Positions 53,776-64,000 of a DNA stretch of 64,000 nucleotides are shown here, one piece after another. Under the pieces are notes generated by a model, which ran no database searches, was not told where the DNA came from, and saw only the letters and a program-made list of their open reading frames with translations. Both the position numbers and the translations under genes were made by a program. Positions within the stretch are counted from its first letter, which is position 1, and each line of letters begins with the position of its first letter. Location of the stretch: contig NC_087111.1 of NCBI RefSeq assembly GCF_963855985.1, forward strand, positions 811,001-875,000, written 5' to 3'. This stretch comes from Ostrinia nubilalis (taxonomy: Eukaryota > Arthropoda > Insecta > Lepidoptera > Crambidae).

Positions 53776-55107
53776 CGTGCAAAAGTGCTTTTTAAAAGCC
53801 TATTTGCAATAATAAATGAGTTTTATGAGAGTTTAATAAAATTTAGTAGTTTATTGAAGTATACAAGAGTAGAGCAAGGTATTAATTAAACTTATCTCTC
53901 TTTATTACTTGTTTTAGAAAAAATGACGCCCTATGCTGAGTAAAGAGCTCCCTCGAGGTTTTCCACAACAACTGGCCTTCCTGCGACCTGTAGCCTTATT
54001 CACGTAACAAAACTTCAATTCGGCAACAACACTGAGTTGCGATCCTATCGAGTAATCATTCTATCAAAATGACCCTTGTGAATACGGATTTAGAACTGTT
54101 TTTCAATGGGACAACTTCTGAACGTCAGCGAGATCTTGACTGTCAAAATACGTGAATTAGGCCACTGCACCAGATCGTCAGTCCACGTAGAAGACCAGCC
54201 CAAACTACGTCTTTTCTTCCCTAACAGACATGTTCCACGAACTATGTTCTGTCTGTGTATTGATAGAATTGATTTTATTTGCAAATAAGTGCAAGTAAAA
54301 GTGCTACTCATGTGAAACCCGCTTCAGCTCGTGAAAGACGGTTTGTAAACTCGCATGGTATGCCTGAATCCGAGAGAGCAAACATTAATTCGGAAGTCAA
54401 CGGGTTTTGTTAATGAATGTTTGTTTTTGAGGTAAATAATAGGTAATTATACTTCTACATACGAGTAGGTGGGTGCCAAAAAGTTCGCAACACGTCTTTG
54501 TTTCGGTTGGAATAAGGTTGTGTGTTCAACTCTTTTACCACTTTGGGTGTCACGACCTACACGAATTAAAATTGTCTAAAATTACTTTTAAAATTGACTC
54601 CATTTTCGACTAGAAAATAGCACACCATCAGCAACAGCACCAATATTAAAAAGACAATTTTCGGCACTTTATTTGGTACCTTTTATTGAAATAAAAAACT
54701 TATTTTCTTCAATACCTAGTCATTTTTTTTTTTGGTTTTTATTAGCTATTACGTTCGGTTCCTGAAGCTGAAAGTTTGAGAATCCCTGCTCTATATCTCA
54801 AAGAACGTCCGAAGAAAGTAAAAAACACGTTATAAAGACATCTATTTCTTTTTACACATTCAATAAAACATCACAAAACGGATTGATAATTGTTAAAGCT
54901 CTACCAAACCTGTAAAACTCACGCAGGTGTTAAGGGGCAGCACATGGCAAGGGCGAGAGGTCGTTAAGGGTCGTTTGCACTCAAAGACGGAGATCCGGTT
55001 TCAAATTGCCACATAATTATGGAAGAGTTTAACGTGGAGGCTGAATGTAAGAAGCGATGGAGGTGGTATTTTTCAGTAAGAAAATAAAGACTTGCAGTTC
55101 AGAGAGT
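53776..55107. other. No clear gene
   Basis: A degraded RTE-like stretch may lie at 53945-54225 (GAGGTTTTCCACAAC, CAGATCGTCAGTCCACGTAG). Otherwise AT-rich and unassigned. Confidence 0.4.
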
Positions 55108-55210
55108 TCATCATCATCATTTCAGCCATAGGACGTCCACTACTGGCTAAACATAGGCTTTCCCCAATGCTTTCCATGTTGATCGATTGGTAGCGGCCTG
55201 CGTCCTGCGT
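55108..55210 (-). mobile_element. RTE 3' tail
   Basis: CATCATCATTTCAGCCATAG, CTAAACATAGGC, TTGGTAGCGGCCTGCGTCC. Confidence 0.75.
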
Positions 55211-55859
55211 CAGAGAGTTCAGACATTGAAAATGATTCGTGCAGAATATTGCGAAATGTCTTCGCAAAGTAAACAGATATATGACTTTGCATTATTATTT
55301 TTTATGCGGAACAAAGCAGTAGTGAAATGCTATCTAGGGTGGCCAGTAAATTGATTATTATCTCAAACCACAAAGAAAAAAATAATTTAAGTATGTAAAA
55401 ACCTTATCTGTTCTTAGACTGGGAAAGGGTAGGTATTGCAGTAAATTATTCTTACACTTTTCTCTTCTTTCTTTCTTTTACTTACACACTTCAAAGGGTG
55501 TCTGTAAATAAAAGACATTTGCTTTGAAAAGAAATCGATCAAATCAAGATTTACTTCAGAACTACCCTCAACAACCTACCTAAATCTACCCCCAATGCGA
55601 ATCCAGATTAATTAACTTCAATAAACTTGCGTAATCTCCCATCTGCGACCCGCCATAATGCAAATTAGTCAAAACTTTGTGACGTCACTAATTGGTAACG
55701 GTAATCAGATGGCACTTAATTTGATTGGTGACACTGGGATTGTTAAAAGTTTGAATTGAATGTGAGAGGGTCTGAGGTAAAATAGTATAATAGATTTATT
55801 ATAGTTTCTAATTGACGTTTGCTAACAAATAAGGGTTTCTGATTACTGGCGATTTTATC

Positions 55860-56060
55860 CTACTAATATTATAAATGCGAAAGTTTGGATTTCTGGATGT
55901 CTGGATGTTTGTTACTCGCAAAAACTACTGAACGGATTTTGATGAATCTTTACAGTATTATTGATTGTTTATAACCCAGAATAACATATAGGCTATAATT
56001 TATAACGATCTGTGACAATGGAAATTTCACGCGGGTGAAGCCGCGGGCTAAAGCTAGTTT
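55860..56060 (+). repeat. Lepidopteran short interspersed repeat, divergent
   Basis: TACTAATATTATAAATGCGA to GAAGCCGCGGGCTAAAGCTA. Confidence 0.7.
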
Positions 56061-56684
56061 ATCATACGAGTATATCTCTAGCAGAGGCCTGTAAAATCAA
56101 AGTTGTAGTTTATCTGACAAATAACTTACGTAAGTTGGCATGTAATAATCTCTTAAATCCGTATTGCTAAACATCGCTCAAAGATTCAGTAACTATACTT
56201 TATAGAGTTAGATTAGTCTGTGACTAATCTAATACCAATCAATCAAAAGATTTAATCTATGCTAAAATTTAATCGACTTTTGAGCTTCATTCTATAATGC
56301 AGTAAAAGAAAAGCCGTTCCATAACTCTTTCTTTATCATGTAACCAATAAGTTTTTTGAGTTTTTATCGTCACTGTTTTATAAAATAGTATGGACAAAAA
56401 ACCAAAGCCCGATAGAATCCCACCCAATCACATACATCCAGGTACAGTCATTAATTTAATTACGGGCAGGAGCCGCAGCGTCCTCAGAGGCCAGCTCTTA
56501 ACCTCCGAACACGAAACGAGTGAGGTACAAGACACCTACAGATTGTAGAAGTAGATATTTGAAGGCAGTATTTAACGTGAGTAGTGTAGTCTATGCGTAA
56601 CGCAAATTTTCGAACAATCCAGAGGTTTTAGGACTTATTTCAAGACGGATTACTTAGTAAGGTTAGTTAGGTCATACCAGACGC

Positions 56685-56945
56685 AGGTTAGCGTACCATC
56701 CCTGTATTGTTGACATTCCACCAGCTCGCAATAAGCGTTTCGATGACTCTTTTATAATGCGAACAACTAGGGACTGGAATTCGTTGCCTGCTGCTGTCTT
56801 TCCCGAAAACTATAATCCGGGCCTTTTCAAGGCGAGAGTGAATAGGCACTTACAGGGCAGATATGTACCATCCTAGACTGCATCCCACTTAACATCAGGT
56901 GCGATTGTGGTCAAATTCCTGCCTTGTTATGCATAAAAAAAAACT
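56685..56945 (+). mobile_element. Jockey-like retrotransposon 3' end
   Basis: Nearly identical to 42613-42912 (GCGTACCATCCCTGTATTG, GGGACTGGAATTCGTTGCC, CAGATATGTACCATCCTAG) with A-rich tail. Confidence 0.82.
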
Positions 56946-57359
56946 AGTGGTTTGTGGTGTGCCATAAACTACTATTTAAGTGAAAGTTTGTGAGGACGGA
57001 TGGATGTTTATTCCATTTCCAGGCTTAAATCACTGAAATCACTGAACCGATTTAGAGATAGTTTGAGACCAAGGGAATAACATTAGGTTTTACAACATGT
57101 TACAACACAAAGTCTGACATATGGTTATCATTATTATTTTTTATTATTTTTTTTTTTGTTGTTTATCGCTGCATAAAAGGCACCCACTGAAAATCAGTGT
57201 CTTGGCAGTTACACTGTCAAGATATTACTGAGTGGGTGACCTTTTTGGCAACTTTGTTTATTTTTTTGTGTATGTCTTTGTTACCTGAGTTTGTTGCCAA
57301 AATAGAGTTATTTTCTTTCTTTCTTTCTTACATGTGATGACGCGGGCAAATCTAGTTGC

Positions 57360-57520
57360 GAATAGCTCGTTAGCCCTTAAGGTAAGCTAAAGGTAAATTA
57401 GGAGTGGGTACACCACTATAGCTTAGCAGTCGACAGGTATTGAACTAGCGACCTCTTGAATCGGCAGTCTAATGCCGTTGTGAGCTAATTGCTTCCACTC
57501 TAATTAAATGGGCCCGATAG
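57360..57520 (-). mobile_element. tRNA-derived SINE (family B), degraded
   Basis: GTGGGTACACCACTATAGC, GTATTGAACTAGCGACCTC, AATCGGCAGTCTAATGCCG; weak B box. Confidence 0.55.
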
Positions 57521-57939
57521 AGCCTAGTCAGACTGACTGGGCTCAATAAGTCTTATGGCTGATTTATAATTAAGATAAATGATAAAATAAGTAACCTAAG
57601 TGATTCTGTGATTTTTAGCACATTTTTCTTGAAAATTTAATACACAGAGTCTAAAAGATAAAAAAGTCTCTGTACCTTACTACTACCATAGAACTGATTT
57701 CAAGAAAATTTTGCAAGCTAGATTACATTAATTCAAGAGCATGACCAAGACTAGATTTTGTAAAAATCATTAACAATGGCATTGCAGGAAACGGCTTATT
57801 TTATTACGTAAATAAACATACTATACTTAACTACAAAATTTCATATTCGAACCTCCAAAAATCTTATCGTAGGTAATATAAACATTATCTCAATTAAAAA
57901 CCCTTTCAACCTTCCTACATGTGAAACTTTAATTTAATC

Positions 57940-58204
57940 ATGGCCGATCCCTTTGATCCGACCGCAGGGCCAGCGGCCGGTAGCGCAAACAGTAGCATCA
58001 CAATCAACAGAGGTGTGGGGTGCGTGTTTCCTTTACACTACGAGTTTGATGGGGCCGGGGCAGTTTTAGTTTTGGTTGCAAAATTGCACTTAAGAAGAGT
58101 ACATAAGAGTGTGCTACCTTACTTTACGGTTATGGGCGTACCCAATCGCTTTGAAGGAGCTAATTCAAACGATCTATACCTACTAAAAATCTACGGTAAC
58201 CAGG
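57940..58204 (+). CDS. Putative 5' exon of an unrecognised gene
   Basis: Opens with a strong insect start context (AATCATGGCC) and MADPFDPTAGPAAGSANSS, GC-richer than its surroundings. The frame stays open to 58316, but from about 58205 the sequence is an antisense RTE tail, so a real exon would have to end before that. Candidate donors are AACAGAG|GTGTGG near 58011 and AACCAG|GTACTT at 58204. No matching downstream exon was found. It could also be the start of a processed fragment. Confidence 0.3.
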
Positions 58205-58313
58205 TACTTGAGGTACTTCCCGCAACCATCCTTGGTCCACCTAGTGGGAGGTCTGCTTACATTACTTCTTCCAATCCGTGGTCGCCAACTGAGAACTTAT
58301 TTGCCTCAGCTTA
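58205..58313 (-). mobile_element. RTE fragment, degraded
   Basis: TGGTCCACCTAGTGGGAGG, CTTCTTCCAATCCGTGG and GAGAACTTATTTGCC align with 59945-60015 of the better copy. Confidence 0.75.
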
Positions 58314-58318
58314 GCTAT

Positions 58319-58441
58319 ATCGTTTCATCCACGAAGACGCGCCCCACCATTCATCCGCTAATGTTTGTGCACACGCACACTACAATAATGACGCTCGGAT
58401 TGCTAAAAATTGGTGAGGTGCATCTTCGTGGATGAAACGAT
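58319..58441. mobile_element. Short TIR MITE
   Basis: Ends ATCGTTTCATCCACGAAG and CTTCGTGGATGAAACGAT, 123 bp, flanked by CTAT on both sides. Confidence 0.78.
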
Positions 58442-58749
58442 CTATATTGCCACTTAAGATTGTATTTCTTTTTAACAAAACACAAAATGGCTAGAATGCC
58501 GTCTTATGAACTTTCTATGTATTTACCTTAACAAATATTACAATGGAAACGTGCACACTATACCGATGATGCGACATGTAAATTTGAGAGTTGCCAGGTT
58601 GATCAGAGTCCTAATCAAACTTGTTAGAATTAATTACAAACTGATGTACAGAAAACAGAATATCAAACTACATAAATTTGTTTCAAAATATTCTCTATTA
58701 CAACTACATAAGGTGCTTAGTTTGTACTATATCTTCTCGGAAAACGCAG

Positions 58750-58895
58750 TGTGAGATGTCCAACCAGAAGGTGGACCGACGACCTCATAAAGGTAGCAGG
58801 AAGGCGCTGGATGCAGGCCGCTACCAACCGGTCATCATGGAAATCATTGGGGGAAGCCTATTTTCAGGAGTGGTGGACGTCTTATGGCTGAAATG
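58750..58895 (+). mobile_element. RTE 3' tail
   Basis: GTGTGAGATGTCCAACCAGA, AAGGTAGCAGGAAGGCGCTG to GGAGTGGTGGACGTCTTATG. Confidence 0.8.
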
Positions 58896-59822
58896 GTGGA
58901 TAATATATCGTCTCAACTTCCTAACTCAGAAACCCGGAGTAGGAGTCAACAGCCTGGAGCTATGGAGTTATGGTAACCCCTTCTATAAAGCTTTGATAAC
59001 CATGCGTTTGATCGTGGGGGTTCTTGCAACAGGCGAGGCTACTCCTTGCAATTAATAAAAGTTTCAAATGTCGGTATCCCTCTCATGCAAACTGAGATGC
59101 TAGCATGAGTGACAGAGACAGATAAACCTAAAACTACGTGTATGAAGTATCTCTGAAGCGTTTAGAAGTGCGGGGAGATAAAAATGAAGAAACTGTTGCG
59201 GTAGATTTACCAGTCAATAAACAAAACAAAAGTAAACAACGAAAAAATATAGAAACATTTCTATGTTGACCCTAAACACAAAAATAGTCTAGAGACTAGC
59301 TATAGTCGTTAACACGTCAAACCACATACAAACAAACGCATACATCTTTTGTACGGGTAGGAATAAATCTCTGCAGAATATTAGCACCATATTTACTGGA
59401 AGCTCAAGAAATGCTTCATAAGCATTAAACGGCGGACTCACGGACGTTGCGACCGTGCAACGGAAATTAGATGTTTGACTGCCGAGACGTGGACCGGACA
59501 CACGTGCGGAGAGAATCGACAGCTTTTATCTGATTTGCATTGGTGACCGTCACAAGTATTCGTGTAAAGGCGACGCATTGCTTTAAAGTGTGATCATATT
59601 TAATTTCTAGCTATTATTATTATTATAACTAGTGCTACTTTAATATTTATTAATAAAATGAATTTATTACCAAAAACATAAAGTATGTTTTTGTTTTGTC
59701 TTTGAGTTAATGAGTTCTAAGGTAAAGTTTGAAGATAGTATAGTAGTTTCTTCTCCAAGCTACAATCCCCCACTTATAAATAATTTAAATTATGGGAATA
59801 TTTCCACCTCTCTTTCCCTTCC
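58896..59822. other. No clear gene
   Basis: Unassigned sequence of mixed composition; no tRNA, TIR or coding signal seen. Confidence 0.4.
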
Positions 59823-60512
59823 TTTCCTTCCTTTCAGCCAAATGACGTCCACTGCTGGACAAAGGCCTCCTCCAAGGTTTTCCACAATGCACGGTCCTGC
59901 GCTGCCCGCATCCAGGCTCTTCCCACGACCTTTACCAGATTGTCGGTCCACCTAGTAGGAGGCCTGCCCACGCTACGTCTTCCAGCCCGTGGTTGCCACT
60001 CGAGAACTTTTCTGCCCCAACGGCCATCGTCTCTACGAGCTATGTGCCCCGCCCACTGCCACTTGGTTTTAGCAATTCTGCGAGCTATGTCGGTCACTTT
60101 GGTTCTCCTGCGGATCTCCTCATTTCTGATTCGATCACGCAGGGAAACTCCAAGCATGGCCCGCTCCATCGCCCTTTGGGTGACCTTGAGCCTTCTTATG
60201 AGGCCCATAGTAAGCGACCACGTTTCAGATCCATATAATTATCAACACTGGCAACACACACTGCTCGAAGACTTTTGTCGTGAGACACTGCGGTATTTCG
60301 GACGTGAGTATATTGCGTAGCTTCCCGAACGCTGCCCAGCCGAGTTGGATTCGACGATTGACCTCTTTCTCGAAGTTGGCCCTACCTAACTGGACTGTTT
60401 GTCCCAGGTATACATAATTGTCAACAACTTCGAGTGTAGAGTCTCCAACCTTCACAGGAGTGGGTGCGACACGGACATTAGACATGATTTTTGTCTTGTC
60501 CATGTTCATTCA
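59823..60512 (-). mobile_element. RTE fragment, 3' third, same family
   Basis: Reads on the minus strand from MNMDKTKIMSNVRVAPTP to VQQWTSFG, closely matching the element at 37958-40660. It is 5'-truncated after the FADD motif, and a small insertion (TAATTA around 60235-60243) breaks the frame at the VLTYGSETW position. The 3' tail runs into a CTTTCC-rich stretch. Confidence 0.88.
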
Positions 60513-60866
60513 GGCGAAAAACCTTACAAAATAATTATTAAAATATTTGGTTGACATTAAGTTTTCCACTCCCCAAGGCAGTGTGTACGAAGACGTTACC
60601 AGAAGATTACATGTGAAGTAGCAAAGAAATTATTTGTTTCATCAAACGCTGAGTGTTTTCGTGAAAACATCCTAAAGCTGGCGCTAGAGTCTGTTATTCA
60701 GGAGTTTTGGTTTATGTGTCTGGATTCTGGATTGTATATTTATGGAAATAATTCTCAGATTTTAGAGGTAAAAGAAATTCTGGCAAGTCCTTAAGTAGGC
60801 TAGAAAAGTTAAGATACTCATATTTGTACAAAATACATGTGAATTGAAGTCGTCTATTCATGTTTC

Positions 60867-61105
60867 AAGATGAAGTGGCAATGGGCAATGGGCAGGGCAC
60901 ATAGTACGCAGAACTGAAGGCCGATGGAGCAGTAAAGTGAGTGAGTGGAGACCGCGTACCGGAAAACACAGCGTGATACATCCGACGACATCATAAAGGT
61001 AGCAGGAAGGCGCTGGATGCAGGCCGCTACCAATCGGCCATTATGGAAATCAGTGGTGGAGGCCTATGTTTAGCAGAGTGTCCTATGACAGAAATGATGA
61101 TAATG
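60867..61105 (+). mobile_element. RTE 3' end, degraded
   Basis: Begins in the coding tail (AAGTGGCAATGGGCAATGGG, AGAACTGAAGGCCGATGG) and runs to TTAGCAGAGTGTCCTATG and (ATG)n. Confidence 0.75.
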
Positions 61106-61179
61106 ATGATTCATATTGTTCCGGTACATGGCCTCCATTCCAGAACCTTGCTGCCGTCAGTTCTGTTGCCCATAAAAAA

Positions 61180-61285
61180 TGAGGATTGCAGAAAGGCGTT
61201 GGGTGCAGGCTGCTCCCTACCGGCCAATTTGGAAATCAATGGGAGACCCATGTTAAGCAGTGGACAGCCTATGGCCACAGAATAC
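61180..61285 (+). mobile_element. RTE 3' tail, degraded
   Basis: TGCAGAAAGGCGTTGGGTGC, CTACCGGCCAATTTGGAAA, AAGCAGTGGACAGCCTATGG. Confidence 0.65.
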
Positions 61286-62264
61286 ATAATAGTAGCAACA
61301 GAAATTGCACTCCTTTGTGTAGGATCAGATGCCGACATTTTAACGGTAATAATAATAATGCAAAATATCCAACGCACATGGTGCATTCGAAATCGCACCT
61401 TACTACTACGCTCACAAGAGCGCATTTTTTTTGTGTTCAGAATTGATCTAAGTCACCGCTCAAGCGTCAGGGTTGTATGAGCAAAGTAAAATAAATAAAA
61501 ACTTAATTTTAAGAAGCATTTATTGTATTTACGATTGGTAAACTTTAATCTAGTGGAGTTTGTATAATCGTACCATCTCTAAAATACCTATTAATAAACT
61601 TAGTGTTGCGATAATTCGAAATTAAACAAACAGTTATAAAAGGTGTAGTGTCGGAAAATAGACACGGTGAAGTAAAGTTAATGTTTTTATTAGCTAAAAT
61701 AATTTTTTTGCTATAGTTTTTGTCATAAGTAGTTTTTTTTATTATTTAAATAACTACAGTTAATTATTATTCCTAAATATTACAATAATTTTTCATTAAA
61801 GAAGAATAACAGTGCTGTTGGAACAATAAACCTTGATTGCGATTTGCGACTATGATCGACCGAGCGTGTATAGAAATACGCGTGTGCAAACAGGCGCGTG
61901 GCGGCCCGGACTGATTTGCAACTTGAAGTTGTCGCGCGCTGTAGGTAATTATCTCGGCCGGCATAGGCGAGTGACGGAGGCCTGCTATGGCTGAATTGTG
62001 AATTATATACAAGCTATTAATGTTTGAAATATAATTTTGTTAATTTGCCATTCCATTTAATTTACACAATATCGGCAGCAAACAAGTTTGTTTGTATGCA
62101 ATTATCTCCACAGTAATGGATGGAACAATAATTGTTTAATAGATGCGGTTTCCAGTGTGGTATTTACAATAAATTAGCTTGTTTGCCAAATAAATAATGA
62201 TTTTGGATGGGTTTCGTATGGACAATTAAATAAGTAGGAACCTAATTTATTTATTTATTCTTCG
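61286..62264. other. No clear gene
   Basis: AT-rich. A GC-richer patch at 61850-61990 gives no convincing frame. Confidence 0.4.
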
Positions 62265-62440
62265 TTGGTCTTCGTTCGTTTCAGCCAAATGACGTCCACT
62301 GCTGGACATAAAAAAAGGAAATTATATTATGCTAACATTGTGATCACCAACCCGCCTGCCAATCCCCCCATGGATAGGAAATCCTTCACGGAGGCCTTTG
62401 TCCAGCAGTGGACGTCTTTCGGCTGAAACGAACGAACGAA
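62265..62440. mobile_element. Two opposed RTE tail stubs
   Basis: CGTTCGTTTCAGCCAAATGA at 62272 on (minus) and GGAGGCCTTTGTCCAGCAGT to (ACGA)n at 62390-62440 (plus), with about 80 bp between. Confidence 0.7.
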
Positions 62441-62660
62441 ACAGTTACTGAATGCTACTCAAGTAACTTTAAATTTTTATCAAATTCTATACGTGATTGA
62501 CATTTGAACCCCATGGGTGAAATTGCACACAAAACAAAATGTGAAATTAAATACTACCATAAAGTGTCATTCTGAACAAACTTTCTAAAAGATCATCCTA
62601 TTTAATTAACTATTTGCCGCAAAGTACCTACTTACAAATGGGTTGTAATAAAGGTTTTAG

Positions 62661-62893
62661 AACCTCACAAACGAAGTTGCGAGTGTCTTTAGCGGAATGG
62701 ATTTAGCAAAAACTTCTCAGCAGACAAAATTTTTGCTAAATCCAGTAAACATTAAAAACCATTACCACCTTATCAGGCTCATAATAAACCTCATCAAGAC
62801 CTTCCTCGCCAATAAACGTAAAGTGGGCGACAAATTACTCGGCACGCTCTTACCAGGCTTATTTACTAAAGCCTCATTTAAAGGGACATCAAG
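62661..62893 (+). CDS. Putative internal exon, unrecognised
   Basis: Open frame between a TTTTAG acceptor and an AAG|GTAAAT donor: NLTNEVASVFSGMDLAK, then a Lys-rich stretch LIKTFLANKRKVGDKLLG. The sequence reads like protein but the polypyrimidine tract is poor and no family is recognised. A possible partner begins after the CAG at 63815-63817, in phase, but stays open for only about 35 codons. Confidence 0.25.
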
Positions 62894-63093
62894 GTAAATA
62901 CTGAAATCTTTAGTTGGAATAAGGGTGCAATAGAAATGTAGGTATAGTCAGATCTGCTGTCGACTATACGATAAGCACTTTCCCACTGTAATCCAGTTTT
63001 GCGGGATCCAGTAATGCAGGAATTGATATTTTCTTCACATTTTTTTGTCCTAAAATTATTTATTGCCTTGAGTACCTAATATAATATTTAGAC

Positions 63094-63356
63094 CTGTGTT
63101 TTTCAACCTTTTTCATGACACGACCCCGTATGAAAAAATTTTTGGCGATTCCCGACCGTTCGCTTTTTTTTCATGCATTTTATAATATTGCAAAGACGTT
63201 TGTAGGGACCGAATACTTCAATCCATACAACATTTGCATAATTAGATTTCGGATTAATCTGTCTTTATAAGATTTTTTTTACTGAAGTAATTTTTACGAC
63301 CTCTCGCGACCCCTATAGAGGGTGGGGGGTCGCGACCCACAGGTTGAAAAACACTG
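63094..63356. mobile_element. hAT MITE
   Basis: 263 bp, ends CTGTGTTTTTCAACC and GGTTGAAAAACACTG, with the 8-bp duplication ATTTAGAC (63086-63093, 63357-63364). Subterminal CGACCCC / GGGGTCGCGACCC blocks are typical of this widespread hAT group. Confidence 0.9.
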
Positions 63357-63364
63357 ATTTAGAC

Positions 63365-64000
63365 AATTGGACGTGGCTCAAAATAAAGAGGATAGTTTAT
63401 GGGCCATGCATGATCCGATTTTACGATATAAGTAATATTTTATAGACAAAATTTTGAAATGTTTGCAGTTTTCGATCGAAAATAATCAAAAGTTTACCGT
63501 AGAGATTACTATAAAGATAAACGTTTTGTCGAAAGACGATATCAAACCAAACAAATGGGTGAAACTTCGCAATTTCAAAAATGTTTTCAGATCCGTAGTA
63601 TAACTAGATTAAACTTAATTAAAACTGACAAACTCTGAAGAAGCTTCAAAGATAACCGTTGTAGATAGTATACAGTACTCAATCAAACTTCAAAATTACT
63701 TTAAAACTTTAAAATTTCTCGACATAATACCAATCAGTTGAGATTACTTGAGATTTACTTTGGCATTAGAATAAACCTAATTATAAACCTAGAATTAGTT
63801 AAACAAATCCAATTCAGGCCAAATCCATCAATGGGGTCCGCAGAATTGTGGGCCAAAAATTTGCTTCCACGGCCAGTTTATGTAGACCCCGCCCACCCTT
63901 TTGGGCAGTGTGAAATCGTATGAACTCGGAGGTTTATAGGGAAGCTGTGGGGGTCAAGTTACACTGGATGGTTGGGTCTGAAAGCAGAGTCGCACAGTGT
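63365..64000. other. Window end, no clear gene
   Basis: AT-rich to about 63815, then GC-richer to the edge. A short frame (MNSEVYREAVGVKLHW) is open from 63920 to the end but is too short to judge. Confidence 0.35.

Noticed and set aside
63738..63923. 61-codon frame ending PVYVDPAHPFGQCEIV
   Set aside because: First half is AT-rich intron-like sequence. Only the part after the CAG at 63817 could be coding and it is too short to support.

Overview
The window looks like nuclear DNA of a moth or butterfly (Lepidoptera). Three recognisable genes have insect-type proteins and are split into small exons with GT-AG introns. The spaces between them are filled with repeats typical of lepidopteran genomes: RTE-type retrotransposon 3' tails ending in (CATC)n or (ACGA)n, jockey-like 3' ends, tRNA-derived SINEs, short repeats ending in GCGGGCGGAAAGCTAGT, and many terminal-inverted-repeat (TIR) elements. 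The species cannot be told from the sequence. Exon joins below were made by eye from splice consensus, reading phase and protein sense; no transcript was available.

Layout. (1) 1-7438: repeat-rich sequence, probably part of a long upstream intron of the next gene. (2) 7439-11382, plus strand: exons from TM3 to the C-terminus of an alpha-adrenergic-like octopamine receptor (Oamb); the TM1-TM2 exons are not in the window. (3) 14788-25777, plus strand: complete seven-exon N-acetylglucosamine kinase (Nagk), with a decayed piggyBac-like element in intron 3. (4) 27231-29764, plus strand: complete seven-exon mitochondrial serine protease HtrA2/Omi. (5) 31499-36019, plus strand: a twelve-exon gene for a predicted secreted protein of 203 residues that I do not recognise. 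It has three 12-nt microexons and a four-exon module present twice. A tRNA-Val(CAC) gene lies antisense in its third intron. (6) 36100-64000: mostly mobile elements. These include a near-complete RTE retrotransposon (37958-40660) inside a duplicated segment, a 1 kb foldback element (43037-44052), a hAT-like element (44128-48237) with three further levels of nested insertion, a G-rich TIR element (49404-50475), a THAP-domain relic, a second RTE fragment, a hAT MITE, and two orphan putative exons (57940-58204, 62661-62893).

The genes do not form a pathway. Oamb is a neuromodulator GPCR, Nagk is amino-sugar salvage and HtrA2 is mitochondrial quality control and apoptosis. The most novel item is the microexon gene at 31499-36019. 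The most informative repeat structure is the nested stack at 44128-48237, where each insertion level examined keeps its own target-site duplication and so records the order of events.
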